A stretch of DNA of 36,101 nucleotides from Magnetococcales bacterium (GCA_015231305.1 JADGBW010000023.1:1-36101), one strand, 5' to 3'; counted from the stretch's first letter, positions 26,192 through 35,247 are shown. The notes: generated by a model from the letters alone, not told the origin. Translations and numbers: made by a program.

Positions 26192-27379
26192 ATGAGCGAA
26201 GCCATCCCACTGTTAGCTTGGTACCAGAATATCCCCCTGGATATTCCCTTAGCCAATCTCCTGTTTTTTTATGCTATCATAAGCATATGCACCGTTGTTA
26301 TACCAAATGATACTCTTAGGAGTTGGCTTTTATCAACTATAAATATCTTGGCTGTATATCTAATCTTTTTTTTAGAAGCAAGCAATATTTTTATCAGTTA
26401 TATCCTCGTAGTTTTTGCTCAATATTTCTTGACAAAACATTTTGGCCGCAGCACAAATTTAACTTATTTTATCGCCTTATTTACCCCAATTGGGATAATG
26501 ATTTTATTTAAGGCCAGCTCTTTAGCAGTGTACGTTGGTATATCATACCTGATGTTTCGTATAAGCCTGCTTACTTACGAGTTGCAAACAGAACAGATAT
26601 CTATGCCTTCTCTAATAAATTATTTTGGCTTTGCCTTCTTTCTGCCTACTTTTACCATAGGGCCAATAAGCCCCTACAGTGACTATGCCGCCTCTATAGC
26701 GACCCCTTTGAGGTTTAATCCAAAACTGATTTTAGTAGCATTAGACCGTATTATTGTTGGTTTGGTTAAACTGTTTTTTATATCAAAAATAGCCCACTCT
26801 TTTATAGCTTATGGATTGTTAAATTTAGATTGGCTGCAAAGTTGGGGTAGCATTCTTATTGTTGCCATTGCCTCATATATCTACATATATTCTAATTTTT
26901 CAGGATTTTGTGATGTTATGATAGGGTTTTCAGCACTACTTGATATTAAAATTCAGGAAAATTTTGACCACACTGTAATAGCTCGTAATCTACAAGATTT
27001 TTGGTCAAAAATGCACATGACGTTAAGCACGTACATTAGATATATTATCTACCAACCCCTCTGTTTTCATTTGATGCGTAATTTTGGTCCCGGGGCTGTT
27101 GTTAACGGAGCACCTTTTGTAATGGCAGCAACCCTTGTTGGTATAGCACTTTGGCATGGTGTAACACTAAATTTTTTACTGTTTGGCTTAATGCATGCTG
27201 TGGGAATGATAGTGTTGCACTACTACGGTTTTTTCATAAATAAAATTGTATCAAAACCCTGGAAACGTATTTTAACTGGCAACCCATATGCAACTACCGT
27301 AAGCACAATTGTTACATTTATTTATGTTTCATTTAGCTGCTTGTTATTTTTCTTCGATGTAAATATATTTATTTTGTAG
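26192..27379 (+). CDS. Second MBOAT-family acyltransferase, without the C-terminal tail
   Basis: The 395-residue multi-pass membrane protein has the MBOAT signature: VGISYLMFRISLLTYEL, FFLPTFTIGPI, FWSKMHMTLSTYIR (His275) and ALWHGVTLNF with the invariant His322. It is about 80 residues shorter than the AlgI-like protein at 24202-25629 and ends FFDVNIFIL, with no Tyr-x-x-Phe tail. It may therefore need a separate tail peptide, such as the microprotein encoded on the opposite strand nearby. No ribosome-binding site is visible before the ATG. Its last 11 bases overlap the end of the convergent SGNH gene. Confidence 0.9.
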   Translation: MSEAIPLLAWYQNIPLDIPLANLLFFYAIISICTVVIPNDTLRSWLLSTINILAVYLIFFLEASNIFISYILVVFAQYFLTKHFGRSTNLTYFIALFTPIGIMILFKASSLAVYVGISYLMFRISLLTYELQTEQISMPSLINYFGFAFFLPTFTIGPISPYSDYAASIATPLRFNPKLILVALDRIIVGLVKLFFISKIAHSFIAYGLLNLDWLQSWGSILIVAIASYIYIYSNFSGFCDVMIGFSALLDIKIQENFDHTVIARNLQDFWSKMHMTLSTYIRYIIYQPLCFHLMRNFGPGAVVNGAPFVMAATLVGIALWHGVTLNFLLFGLMHAVGMIVLHYYGFFINKIVSKPWKRILTGNPYATTVSTIVTFIYVSFSCLLFFFDVNIFIL

Positions 27380-28463
27380 CTTGCTCATTAAAAAATTTCC
27401 ATGTGTTGCAAGTGGTGACATATTGCTCTACTGATGTTTTGCACTCATCTCCATAAGTTTTAAGAAATTGTTTTGTATAATAAGGCACATATTCATAATC
27501 TAAATGTAGAAAATCAGCAAACATATCCCGGGTTAATGGTATATCCTCTTCAATATATACAGCCCCATTTTGTGTAAGATACTCTTTAAGATCATCTCTG
27601 AAATTTTTATCATAAATTGTCAATTTTACCTGTTTATCTTCTTTCATCTCTAAAACTTTTACATATATAAACACTGGTAATATATCATTATTTTGTAACA
27701 ATGAGATTATATGGGGAAGATATGAGTTTGGCAAAGCCTCTTTAAAATTAGTTGGCTTTGGCTTATAACCTTGAACCTTAGTTAAAACCTTATTAACTGC
27801 ACTAAAACGCCTCTCTTCCATGCGAGTGTTGAGGCTATCAAGAAAATCAAACCTTATTTTCATACGGTCACCATGGCCACTATTTATAAATGTATTTTGA
27901 TAGGAGCCATGGGATAGCAGCATGGTAATGTTTGTAAGATACCAATCAAATATTTCGTTTAGGGATTGTATTGCATAAACAGAGGTAAACAAAAACCTTA
28001 AACCCAATGTATTGGGAGAGTTTTTAATCTCTTGCAAAAAAAACGGTTCATTTTGGGCGCTATGGCGCAATATTCTTATCTGCTGGCTTGTGGCCGGAGC
28101 AACAATGGGGCTAACAACCAAGTTTGCTCGTAAAATAAAATAAATAGCTTCTGGTTTAGCACCAGAGGGAAGAACGTCATTCTTTATTATGCGATACCAC
28201 ATAGCTGGTGAAGAGGCAGAAACTTTAATGCCATATACCTTGCGGTTGGGCATCAAATCTCCTAGTAACTTAAAATCAAACCTAGATATAAGGGAATTAC
28301 CGATAAAGAGGTCATGAGGCTTCTGTATTGCTAAAGCCTTTTTGTATCTATCATCGTAGTATGTGGCATTTAAAAAGAGGTTTAGTAACAACGGAAAAAG
28401 CAATATCACCATAACCAGAGCAATGTTACTTTGCCAAGAAGGCTTAAATTTTTTTATATTCAT
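27369..28463 (-). CDS. Membrane-anchored SGNH/AlgJ-like protein, MBOAT partner
   Basis: The 364-residue protein has one N-terminal membrane helix (about 14-33), placing the rest in the periplasm. The fold start carries Ser57 in LFIGNSLISRF (block I) and the C-terminal part has Asp317 and His320 in ADFLHLD, completing a Ser-Asp-His triad of the SGNH type seen in AlgJ, AlgX and DltD-class partners of MBOATs. Such proteins take the acyl group from the MBOAT and place it on the final polymer. AAAGG sits 7 bases before the ATG. It is the last gene of the - strand cluster and lies next to the second MBOAT gene. Confidence 0.8.
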   Translation of the reverse strand: MNIKKFKPSWQSNIALVMVILLFPLLLNLFLNATYYDDRYKKALAIQKPHDLFIGNSLISRFDFKLLGDLMPNRKVYGIKVSASSPAMWYRIIKNDVLPSGAKPEAIYFILRANLVVSPIVAPATSQQIRILRHSAQNEPFFLQEIKNSPNTLGLRFLFTSVYAIQSLNEIFDWYLTNITMLLSHGSYQNTFINSGHGDRMKIRFDFLDSLNTRMEERRFSAVNKVLTKVQGYKPKPTNFKEALPNSYLPHIISLLQNNDILPVFIYVKVLEMKEDKQVKLTIYDKNFRDDLKEYLTQNGAVYIEEDIPLTRDMFADFLHLDYEYVPYYTKQFLKTYGDECKTSVEQYVTTCNTWKFFNEQATK

Positions 28464-28547
28464 AACAAAGCCTTTAGGTGGAATTCACAACAACATAATT
28501 ATCTGATTATTAGCCAACTTTACCATGAGTTGGTTTGTTATTTTAAG

Positions 28548-29321
28548 TTAATTTATTACGGTAATAGGAATATTTTTTTGCCTACATAAGGCTATTATTT
28601 TCTGCAAAAAAAAGTCCTGCAATTCATTAAGCTCTGTACTTGAATTAACCAATGACTTTGGAAAATTATCCCCAATATTCTGTACTGATCCATTAAACTT
28701 GTATGCATATTTTTGCTCTTCTTTTTCATGGGGAGTACACCAAGACAAAAACCCAAGCAGTGGGGCATTTAATACATTCTGCCCAAAGTATTGCAAACGA
28801 TCCCCAAAAGCTAAACCCTTAAGTTCAGACCACATCATAATGCTATCTACAATATATCCACTTACTTGAGAGTCTTCTTCCTTTGATTGTAATGGTAGAG
28901 ATATTTGCACCCCTTTTATATCTCGCCGCAAAGATAGCTCCTTTATAACAATGTAGAGCAGATCCATAGCATTTATGTTAGTTGTAAGGTTTAGTACTAA
29001 ATTTCGAGAATTCTTCAATGTCTCATTAGCAATATCTTGTTTGGGCTTTGTGATATGGCTACCAATAACCAGCAGATCTATTGGGCTATCAAGTAAATAA
29101 ACCTGCTTATAAAGGTTTTGGTAGTTGTTTGGTGAATTGGCAAAAACCTGGCTAATAGCAGCAAACCTGCTCTTTTGAGTAACCAACCCAGTATGATGAA
29201 AAATAAACGGCAGCAGCAGCAACAAAACAAGCAACAAAAGGAACAACCAGCGGTAAATATCCTTGGCAAAAGCAGCTGGCAGCTCTATTTTTTCACTTTT
29301 ACTCATCATTGCCATAATCAT
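28548..29321 (-). CDS. Truncated SGNH-like membrane-anchored protein
   Basis: A basic and acidic head (KSEKIELPAAFAKD) is followed by a Leu-rich membrane helix and an SGNH-like first strand, IDLLVIGSHITK. The nucleophile block reads GSH where the neighbour has GNS, so the serine position is His. The protein stops after KNIPITVIN, the strand that in the 364-residue paralogue (NDILPVFIYVKV) is followed by about 100 residues with the Asp-x-x-His pair. It thus lacks both ends of the triad. Starts at 29336, 29321, 29309 or 29306 are possible; I use 29321 because GAAGG lies 8 bases upstream. It overlaps the VOC gene. It is either a decaying paralogue or a non-catalytic partner. Confidence 0.55.
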   Translation of the reverse strand: MIMAMMSKSEKIELPAAFAKDIYRWLFLLLLVLLLLLPFIFHHTGLVTQKSRFAAISQVFANSPNNYQNLYKQVYLLDSPIDLLVIGSHITKPKQDIANETLKNSRNLVLNLTTNINAMDLLYIVIKELSLRRDIKGVQISLPLQSKEEDSQVSGYIVDSIMMWSELKGLAFGDRLQYFGQNVLNAPLLGFLSWCTPHEKEEQKYAYKFNGSVQNIGDNFPKSLVNSSTELNELQDFFLQKIIALCRQKNIPITVIN

Positions 29322-29733
29322 GTTTGGAGCCTTCACGAAAAGCCATAAACTCTACAACCATGCCACTACGACGATGCACAAAAGCGATATCGGCATCAAA
29401 CGCTACAGCATATGTTGGTTGGCACACAATAAGAGAGCCAGCTTTAACCTCCCCTTTTAAAGCCTCTTTTAATGATTTAACCTTAAAACAGATATGGTCC
29501 AACCCACCTTGCCTTGTTAAACGACCAGCAAGAGGCGAATCACCTTTAGAAAGTGGTGCAACAAGCTCTACATTAAAATCATTTGTCATGGCTATTAAGG
29601 CAATAGAAACATTTTGTATGGGGTCTATAGTGGCAGGTATAAGCAACTCCCCACCCTCTTTTACAAATCGTTTTATTGCGGTATCCATCCTGGGAACCAC
29701 ATACCCTACATGACTAATCTTCATGTCAGTCAT
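29299..29733 (-). CDS. VOC-superfamily protein, methylmalonyl-CoA epimerase/glyoxalase-like
   Basis: The 144-residue protein has the two-module VOC pattern: SHVGYVVPRMDTAI with His8, VELVAPL with a Glu, GLDHICFKV with a His and GMVVEFM with a Glu, giving the four usual metal ligands. Closest in pattern are methylmalonyl-CoA epimerases and glyoxalase-type enzymes. The start overlaps the stop of the upstream methyltransferase (ATGA), a sign of tight coupling. In this setting it could act on a carrier-bound or CoA-bound acyl group; the reaction is not known. Confidence 0.8.
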   Translation of the reverse strand: MTDMKISHVGYVVPRMDTAIKRFVKEGGELLIPATIDPIQNVSIALIAMTNDFNVELVAPLSKGDSPLAGRLTRQGGLDHICFKVKSLKEALKGEVKAGSLIVCQPTYAVAFDADIAFVHRRSGMVVEFMAFREGSKHDYGNDE

Positions 29734-30680
29734 GGCATAACCCCACTATTTTGCAATATGGCACTATACTCTATAACCTCAATATCTTGTCTGCTCTGAA
29801 AAACCGGAGTCATCAAGCTTTCTTGTATTTCAAAGCCACTTTTTTTTAGCAGGTCTTCGATCTCTGCTACGTTTTTAAAAATAATTGTGTGGTCATAAAA
29901 TGCCGCGTTGGTGGCTGTGGTGAAGAAAATTTTAGCACCCTTTTTGGTTATATTACGTAGTGAGTTAAGACCACCTTTAGGATCAGTGAGATGTTCGACA
30001 ATCTCGCTAAAAATTGCCCCATCATAAACATTGCTACCCTCTTTTACACCTTCTTGAAAGTCACCCTGATTAAAAGTAACATTCCCCCCACCCATACCTG
30101 TTTTCCTAGCTGCATCTAATAGCTTTTCAACCATGGGTTGACTGTATGGACTTATATCAGTAGCCACAATATTTATATCTGGTCTTTGGGTAGAACAATA
30201 CATGGTGAATGTACCAGGACCCGCTCCTATATCGATCAGTTGTCCATCTGCTTTTAATTGTGGTAAAAAATTGCTGCGAAAAAATTTTACTTTGGCAAAA
30301 TGGTTAGGCCAAAATACATGAGCAAGATAGAGACCTGTCAAATACGGGCCTTGCATTAGCTCTGCATTGTTATAGACCTTATCTAACCTATCTTCTATAG
30401 AATATTTAGCAACTGTTCCATTATTAAGAAACTCATTTTGCATACGTAAAGTATCTAGGGTTAACTGTACAAAATCAGCCACTGCCTTATCAAATTTATC
30501 CCAATCGCGCCCTAAACTTATAAACAGTAGTTCCAGGTTTTTTTGGGCATTTTTCTGATAATAATCTCCATGGCTATTTTTAATTATTTCAATACCGTTT
30601 TCTATAAACGGCATACCAGCAAAAATTTCTAAGCAATGGCCTAAAAAATCATGCTTTGTATTGTTGGATGTTTTTGTCAT
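29730..30680 (-). CDS. SAM-dependent methyltransferase
   Basis: The 316-residue protein has an N-terminal helical region (1-130) and a class I methyltransferase domain with LIDIGAGPGTF as the SAM loop, IVATDIS as the acidic strand and AIFSEIVEHLTDP later. It lies 20 bases after the FkbH-like gene and its stop overlaps the VOC gene start. In FkbH pathways a methyltransferase can O-methylate the carrier-bound glyceryl group, which makes that a reasonable but unproven role here. Confidence 0.85.
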   Translation of the reverse strand: MTKTSNNTKHDFLGHCLEIFAGMPFIENGIEIIKNSHGDYYQKNAQKNLELLFISLGRDWDKFDKAVADFVQLTLDTLRMQNEFLNNGTVAKYSIEDRLDKVYNNAELMQGPYLTGLYLAHVFWPNHFAKVKFFRSNFLPQLKADGQLIDIGAGPGTFTMYCSTQRPDINIVATDISPYSQPMVEKLLDAARKTGMGGGNVTFNQGDFQEGVKEGSNVYDGAIFSEIVEHLTDPKGGLNSLRNITKKGAKIFFTTATNAAFYDHTIIFKNVAEIEDLLKKSGFEIQESLMTPVFQSRQDIEVIEYSAILQNSGVMP

Positions 30681-30700
30681 TTAACAACCTGTACCTAAAG

Positions 30701-32485
30701 TTAACCAAGAAGTGCTTTTATAGTAATGTATTCAGGGGTTGGTGGTATATCGGCTATTGTTGCTAGCCAATTGGTAGATTTTTGTAATGTAAAACCATGA
30801 TCAGGCAGAAAAGATTTTGCCGGAGAATTTTTTTTTGTTGCTATAAAACTGCCTTTCATACTGGTTATACCTAAAGAGTCCATATCTTTAGCAATAGCTG
30901 ATATAAAAGCCCCCTCCACCCCTCGGCCCAAAACCCGACAACTCAATAAAAAAGTATCAAGGTGCGACACTTTTTTTGCAATATCCAACTTTATTATAGC
31001 TACACCAGTTAAACCATACTCACCAAAACGGTCATCAATTTGGATGCAATATATACGATAAGAGGTATCAGCAAATATAGCCTGCACCTCTTCACTGTTA
31101 CGGCGGACGGTGGTTAGGTTAAATTGGTTGGTTTTATTTATTAACTGAGCAACCCGCTCTATGTGTTGTTGTTGGGGGGTAAAGAATGTTACCCGTAGAT
31201 CTAGGCTTTCAAGGAATGTCTGGGATGACATGCTATTACGGACCTGCTCACGGTCCTGTTCTGCCTGCATCATGCTGGCCCGCTTCAGATCTTCTGTTGT
31301 TGTTTCTAATTTATCAAAGCAGGTAATACCCGCCAACATAGCAGGATAAAATGCAGGATCTTCGGGAACTTGAATAGATGTTACTTTGGGACAATACTCT
31401 TGCATCTGTGCTATTTCGTATGGGTTGTCATCTAAAAAAACTAGAGAATCAACACCGATATTTAGATCTTTGGCAATCTCTTTTATGTTCTCATGCTTAG
31501 GCTGCCAATTAATTTGCCAAGCTGAGATATGCTGCCACTTTAAGATCATGCCATCGTGATTAAGAAAAACCTGTTTTACATCACCCTCGTTATTTTTACT
31601 TAACAGAGCTAAAGATATCCCCTGCTCTCGCCAATTAAGAGCCATTTGCTGAATATCCTGAAAAACCGATCCAGGAAAACCCTGCCCTAGCTGTATACCC
31701 TCCAAGCCATCCTCGCCGACAATTCCCCCCCAAAGAGTGTTGTCGCAATCCATGACCAAACATTTTTTAGGAACCATATATCTGGCATTAAACAGACGAG
31801 AAATTGCTAAACCCAACTGCAAGAGAAAAAGGTCTTTATATGGCTGTTTGTAGAGATACCATTTACGTGCATCAAAAATACTATCCATACCACTTATGCG
31901 TTGCAGAAGATCCAGATCTAATATATAAACTTGCTCTTTTGCTGCTAATAACTCAGCCCATTTTAAGGATAAGGTTTTAAAGAAAAAAGCAGCTCCTGTA
32001 GAGCTGTTGTTCCAATTAACAAAGGTAGTGGTATCTTGGGGATATGGAGGGGTGGAAACAATAAGAAAACCCTTGAATGATTCTCTTAAACTACTAATAG
32101 CTGCGCTAAACTCTGCCAATGTATCTTTGGCTTTTTGCAGAGCTTCGGGTTTACCAGAGATAAAATCCTTAAATTCGTTGGCTAAAAGCTCTTCTATACG
32201 CCATATAATAATTATACAATCAAGCTTGCCAGAGAAATGATTGGTATGATTAAGGCAAACTTGAAAAAGTTGATTATATGCAGCTATTTTTATTGTGGGT
32301 TTAAAGCCAGACGCCAAAATTGTAGAGCCAATAAAAGGTTCTAAACTCTCCACAGTGAAACTGCCTGCAAGACCAATACTGTAATTTGTCTTAACTTCAC
32401 CACTCTTAACAGCTTTTTGATGGGCACGCCAAGCTGACTTGGCCTCGCTAACAGCCCTCTTATCAGCATTTGCTACCAAGGCCAT
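30701..32485 (-). CDS. FkbH-like HAD-IIIC family protein
   Basis: The 594-residue protein has an N-terminal SGNH-like domain (LAGSFTVESL, Ser42), a HAD-IIIC phosphatase domain (Asp246 and Asp248 in MDCDNTLWGG, SKN near 315, LDDNP near 354) and a C-terminal GNAT-like domain (about 440-590). FkbH proteins take the three-carbon unit of 1,3-bisphosphoglycerate and load it as glyceryl on a carrier protein. A carrier-protein gene ends 32 bases upstream, fitting that role. Some HAD-IIIC proteins of this type act in glycan decoration, so glyceroyl loading is the leading but not the only reading. Confidence 0.9.
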   Translation of the reverse strand: MALVANADKRAVSEAKSAWRAHQKAVKSGEVKTNYSIGLAGSFTVESLEPFIGSTILASGFKPTIKIAAYNQLFQVCLNHTNHFSGKLDCIIIIWRIEELLANEFKDFISGKPEALQKAKDTLAEFSAAISSLRESFKGFLIVSTPPYPQDTTTFVNWNNSSTGAAFFFKTLSLKWAELLAAKEQVYILDLDLLQRISGMDSIFDARKWYLYKQPYKDLFLLQLGLAISRLFNARYMVPKKCLVMDCDNTLWGGIVGEDGLEGIQLGQGFPGSVFQDIQQMALNWREQGISLALLSKNNEGDVKQVFLNHDGMILKWQHISAWQINWQPKHENIKEIAKDLNIGVDSLVFLDDNPYEIAQMQEYCPKVTSIQVPEDPAFYPAMLAGITCFDKLETTTEDLKRASMMQAEQDREQVRNSMSSQTFLESLDLRVTFFTPQQQHIERVAQLINKTNQFNLTTVRRNSEEVQAIFADTSYRIYCIQIDDRFGEYGLTGVAIIKLDIAKKVSHLDTFLLSCRVLGRGVEGAFISAIAKDMDSLGITSMKGSFIATKKNSPAKSFLPDHGFTLQKSTNWLATIADIPPTPEYITIKALLG

Positions 32486-32517
32486 TTTAGCTACCCAACC
32501 TGTAAAAAAAGTTGCTT

Positions 32518-32760
32518 TTACTCTGCCTCAAAAGAGACCCCTTTTTGAGTAAGAATTTTACGGGTTATGCCTAGATTACGCATTTTCATGATTTCCATGG
32601 TAGAAAACTCAACATCAAAGCGATCCTCCATGCCACTAACTAGAGACATGCTCGCAAGGCTATCCCATTTAGGAGTATTTTCTGGTGCGGTATCATCAGA
32701 AAAATCCTCTTCTGGTAACTCCAGTATTTCAGCAAAAAGCTGAACAAGAAGATCACTCAT
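32518..32760 (-). CDS. Acyl carrier protein (FkbH-adjacent)
   Basis: The 80-residue protein has the carrier fold with Ser34 in PKWDSLASMSL as the phosphopantetheine site. It precedes the FkbH-like gene by 32 bases and is the obvious carrier for it. The short N-terminus and the WDSL motif resemble the small carriers used by HAD-IIIC enzymes rather than the fatty-acid AcpP. Confidence 0.88.
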   Translation of the reverse strand: MSDLLVQLFAEILELPEEDFSDDTAPENTPKWDSLASMSLVSGMEDRFDVEFSTMEIMKMRNLGITRKILTQKGVSFEAE

Positions 32761-32875
32761 TTATGCTTCCCCATATTTCATATATCTTACAACATTGATT
32801 TAGCATTTTTTCTTACTTAACAACACAATATATTGCTTAACACAGTAAATAATAAAACAGTCTCATCATTAATAT

Positions 32876-32905
32876 GGTGAATTTAATATTTTTTCTTAAT
32901 TCACC
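32876..32905. repeat. 8-bp inverted repeat between two carrier-protein genes
   Basis: GGTGAATT (32876-32883) and AATTCACC (32898-32905) flank 14 bases rich in T. In the 209-base gap between the two - strand carrier genes, this could form a weak RNA hairpin or a binding site. No strong T-run follows it on the - strand. Confidence 0.3.
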
Positions 32906-32969
32906 TTAAAAAGCAATATTTAGCACCATTAGTATACCTTACAGCCTATATAAGGTTTAATAATTATTT

Positions 32970-33215
32970 TTAAGCTTTTTCAAGTTTTTTAAGTATAAAA
33001 TCTATCAATGCGCCGACACTTTCTATCTCACCAATTTCAAAACGTTCAAAACGTATAGAATATGTCTGTTCCACTGTTATAAAAAGTCTAATGTTGCTTA
33101 AACTATCCCAGTTATCAACATCCTTAGGTGTGGTTTCTAATGTCAGATCTTCTTCATAATAAAAAAGATCTTTGAATATTGTCGATAAATCGTTAAGTAT
33201 TTTTTCTTTTGTCAT
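32970..33215 (-). CDS. Second cluster acyl carrier protein
   Basis: This 81-residue carrier protein has Ser38 in VDNWDSLSNIRL. GGAGATG just before the ATG is a good ribosome-binding site. It shares only the general carrier pattern with the 80-residue protein downstream, so the two probably carry different acyl groups or serve different partners. About 209 bases separate them. Confidence 0.85.
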   Translation of the reverse strand: MTKEKILNDLSTIFKDLFYYEEDLTLETTPKDVDNWDSLSNIRLFITVEQTYSIRFERFEIGEIESVGALIDFILKKLEKA

Positions 33216-33381
33216 TTTTTCATCTCCTGCTCTCTAAACACTGCTAAAGCATAATTTCGCCTTACAACATATGCTTATTAATGTAAAACTATTTAATATT
33301 ACTTGTATTTATGTATCATATATTTTAACTATGCATTTCACAATTTATCTGTATTGCAAATTACCCACAACACTTAAAAAT

Positions 33382-35013
33382 TTATTTTGTAATAAGTGAA
33401 CGACGCACCTCTTCTTCTAATATATTCCAGGCTTGTTTATAATCAGCACTGTTAATTCCATTGCTTAACTTTGCTCTGGCTACATCATCACGCAGCCTAA
33501 TTAAGCTAACATAGTCCCGCCTGGCAAGTTTGCTTTCAGGGTCCAGGTAGTTAAAAACCATATTTGGTGTGTTGGCAGCAAACCTTTTTAAGTGACCGCC
33601 AACTTGGTCAGAGCGCATGGTTTTATGTGTCCAATCTCCCTTATAGCCATCCATCTGCCAACGCTGCCTTTCTTCTTTTTCAAAAGCTGGGGACATGGGT
33701 ACTAAATTATATTTAAAAAGATAGAGGTAGCTTATCTGCTCGGCATTTGTCGGCAGACTATTTATAAACTCAATACTTTCATCAACGGTATCGGCAGTCT
33801 CTCCAGGATACCCAACAATAAAAGACATTTCTACGTCAATACCATATTCAATAAGCAGAGATGCTGCCTGTTTATAGTGGCTGACAGTATCGTCCTTACC
33901 CATGCTGTCTAAAATAGTTTGGCTGCCAGACTCAAGACCAAGCATTAACATGCTACAACCACTTTTTTTCAGCATTTCAACTGATTTTGGGGTGATAGAA
34001 CTAGCGCGGATAAAACTGGCCCAGGAAAAGGGAAAATCTTCTGCTATAAATCGTTCACAAAACTCTATGACTTTGCGTTCTGTAAGAAAAAAATTGTCAT
34101 CCGTAAACCATACACGTTGCACATAGCTATGTTCAGCCAAAGCACGAAGTTCGGCAATTAAAATATCGATACTTTTTTTGTGCACTTTGGTTAGAGAGAA
34201 ATTGCAAAATTTACACTTAAAAGGACAACCATAAGTGGTTTGAAACGGCACAACCGATGATAGGTAATTATATGGAACCTTGCTCCAATTAATCTGAAAT
34301 TCGTTTATATTATATACTTCAGGTTGCAAAGGATTAATTTGCCAAGGCTCACCAGTTGCAGGGCTTTTTACAATAGTATTTGGTAAATTCTGGGGAAACT
34401 TACCCTTTCGTATAACCTGATCTACTGCTAAAAGCAGAGTCTCCTCACCGTGGGTATCAACAATATAGGCATCAATACCTTTTATAGGTTGCTCCATGGT
34501 AAAAAAATAGTCGTTACAAACTTCAGGCCGTTGATATAAAGGGTCATCTTGACGGGTGAGTACTCTGTAAGAATAATCGGTATGATTACCACCAACAGCA
34601 ATCCAGGTATCAGGAAGATATTCTCTTATGTCAGCTACAATATTTGCAGCAGATTGGACATTTAAAAAGGTCATGGAAATTATGACGCAAGCTGGCTTTT
34701 TTTTGTATAGCTGCAGGCGAAAATGGTCGGTGGTATCGTGACAATTTAATAATTCGACTTCATAGCCGTTTTTGCTCAATAAATCATAAAGGTGAATTCC
34801 AGACCAGTAGATCTGCTGATATGGCTGTTTTGAGGTAGCCAAACGGCGGTTATCTATGGTTTTAGGTGGAAATGACAACCCATTTTTGACATATGCTGTA
34901 AGGTTGGGAACATTTAACAGTATGCCATCGGCACTTAGGCGAAAATCATCTTCATGGTGCAGTGTATCTTGATGCAAGGCAGAATAATGCCCACCAATAA
35001 CAAGTATATCCAT
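33382..35013 (-). CDS. B12-binding-domain radical SAM enzyme
   Basis: The 543-residue protein has an N-terminal cobalamin-binding-type domain (opening MDILVIGGHYSAL; later VIISMTFLNV and IAVGGNHTDYS) and a radical SAM core with CPFKCKFC (Cys263, 267, 270). Later motifs (TDDNFFLTE, LGLESGSQ, SFIVGYPGET) are typical of the family. It is the first gene of the - strand cluster and diverges from the methyltransferase at 35248. AAGGT lies 11 bases before the ATG. The substrate is unknown; radical C-methylation of a cluster intermediate is possible. Confidence 0.9.
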   Translation of the reverse strand: MDILVIGGHYSALHQDTLHHEDDFRLSADGILLNVPNLTAYVKNGLSFPPKTIDNRRLATSKQPYQQIYWSGIHLYDLLSKNGYEVELLNCHDTTDHFRLQLYKKKPACVIISMTFLNVQSAANIVADIREYLPDTWIAVGGNHTDYSYRVLTRQDDPLYQRPEVCNDYFFTMEQPIKGIDAYIVDTHGEETLLLAVDQVIRKGKFPQNLPNTIVKSPATGEPWQINPLQPEVYNINEFQINWSKVPYNYLSSVVPFQTTYGCPFKCKFCNFSLTKVHKKSIDILIAELRALAEHSYVQRVWFTDDNFFLTERKVIEFCERFIAEDFPFSWASFIRASSITPKSVEMLKKSGCSMLMLGLESGSQTILDSMGKDDTVSHYKQAASLLIEYGIDVEMSFIVGYPGETADTVDESIEFINSLPTNAEQISYLYLFKYNLVPMSPAFEKEERQRWQMDGYKGDWTHKTMRSDQVGGHLKRFAANTPNMVFNYLDPESKLARRDYVSLIRLRDDVARAKLSNGINSADYKQAWNILEEEVRRSLITK

Positions 35014-35109
35014 TTAACTTAGTACCTTCATAGTTTACAGCCGTATATTCAAAGCACACATTTTTTAGCCTGTAAAACTAAGCACTAAGAGGCCAAAGGA
35101 GTTATGCAA

Positions 35110-35184
35110 ATGACACCCTACCAGAAACCACCTAAAAAATCTATTCGTATTGACTTAACCACTCAACTTAGTCCAGTTAAATGA
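35110..35184 (+). CDS. Possible 24-aa leader peptide or small protein
   Basis: AAAGGAG (35095-35101) lies 8 bases before an ATG at 35110 that opens a 24-codon frame (MTPYQKPPKKSIRIDL..., basic, no membrane helix). A second ATG at 35104 is in frame but too close to the site. It lies in the divergent gap before the methyltransferase at 35248. The strong ribosome-binding site is the only support. Confidence 0.25.
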   Translation: MTPYQKPPKKSIRIDLTTQLSPVK

Positions 35185-35247
35185 ATCTTAGTAACAATTG
35201 CGAAGACTATATTGCATTTTTATTAACTGTAATGTAGTATTTTGCGG

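Noticed and set aside
28514-28533. Hairpin CCAACT/AGTTGG between the two SGNH genes
   Set aside because: There is no T-run on the transcribed (-) strand and the stem is short, so I do not call it a terminator.
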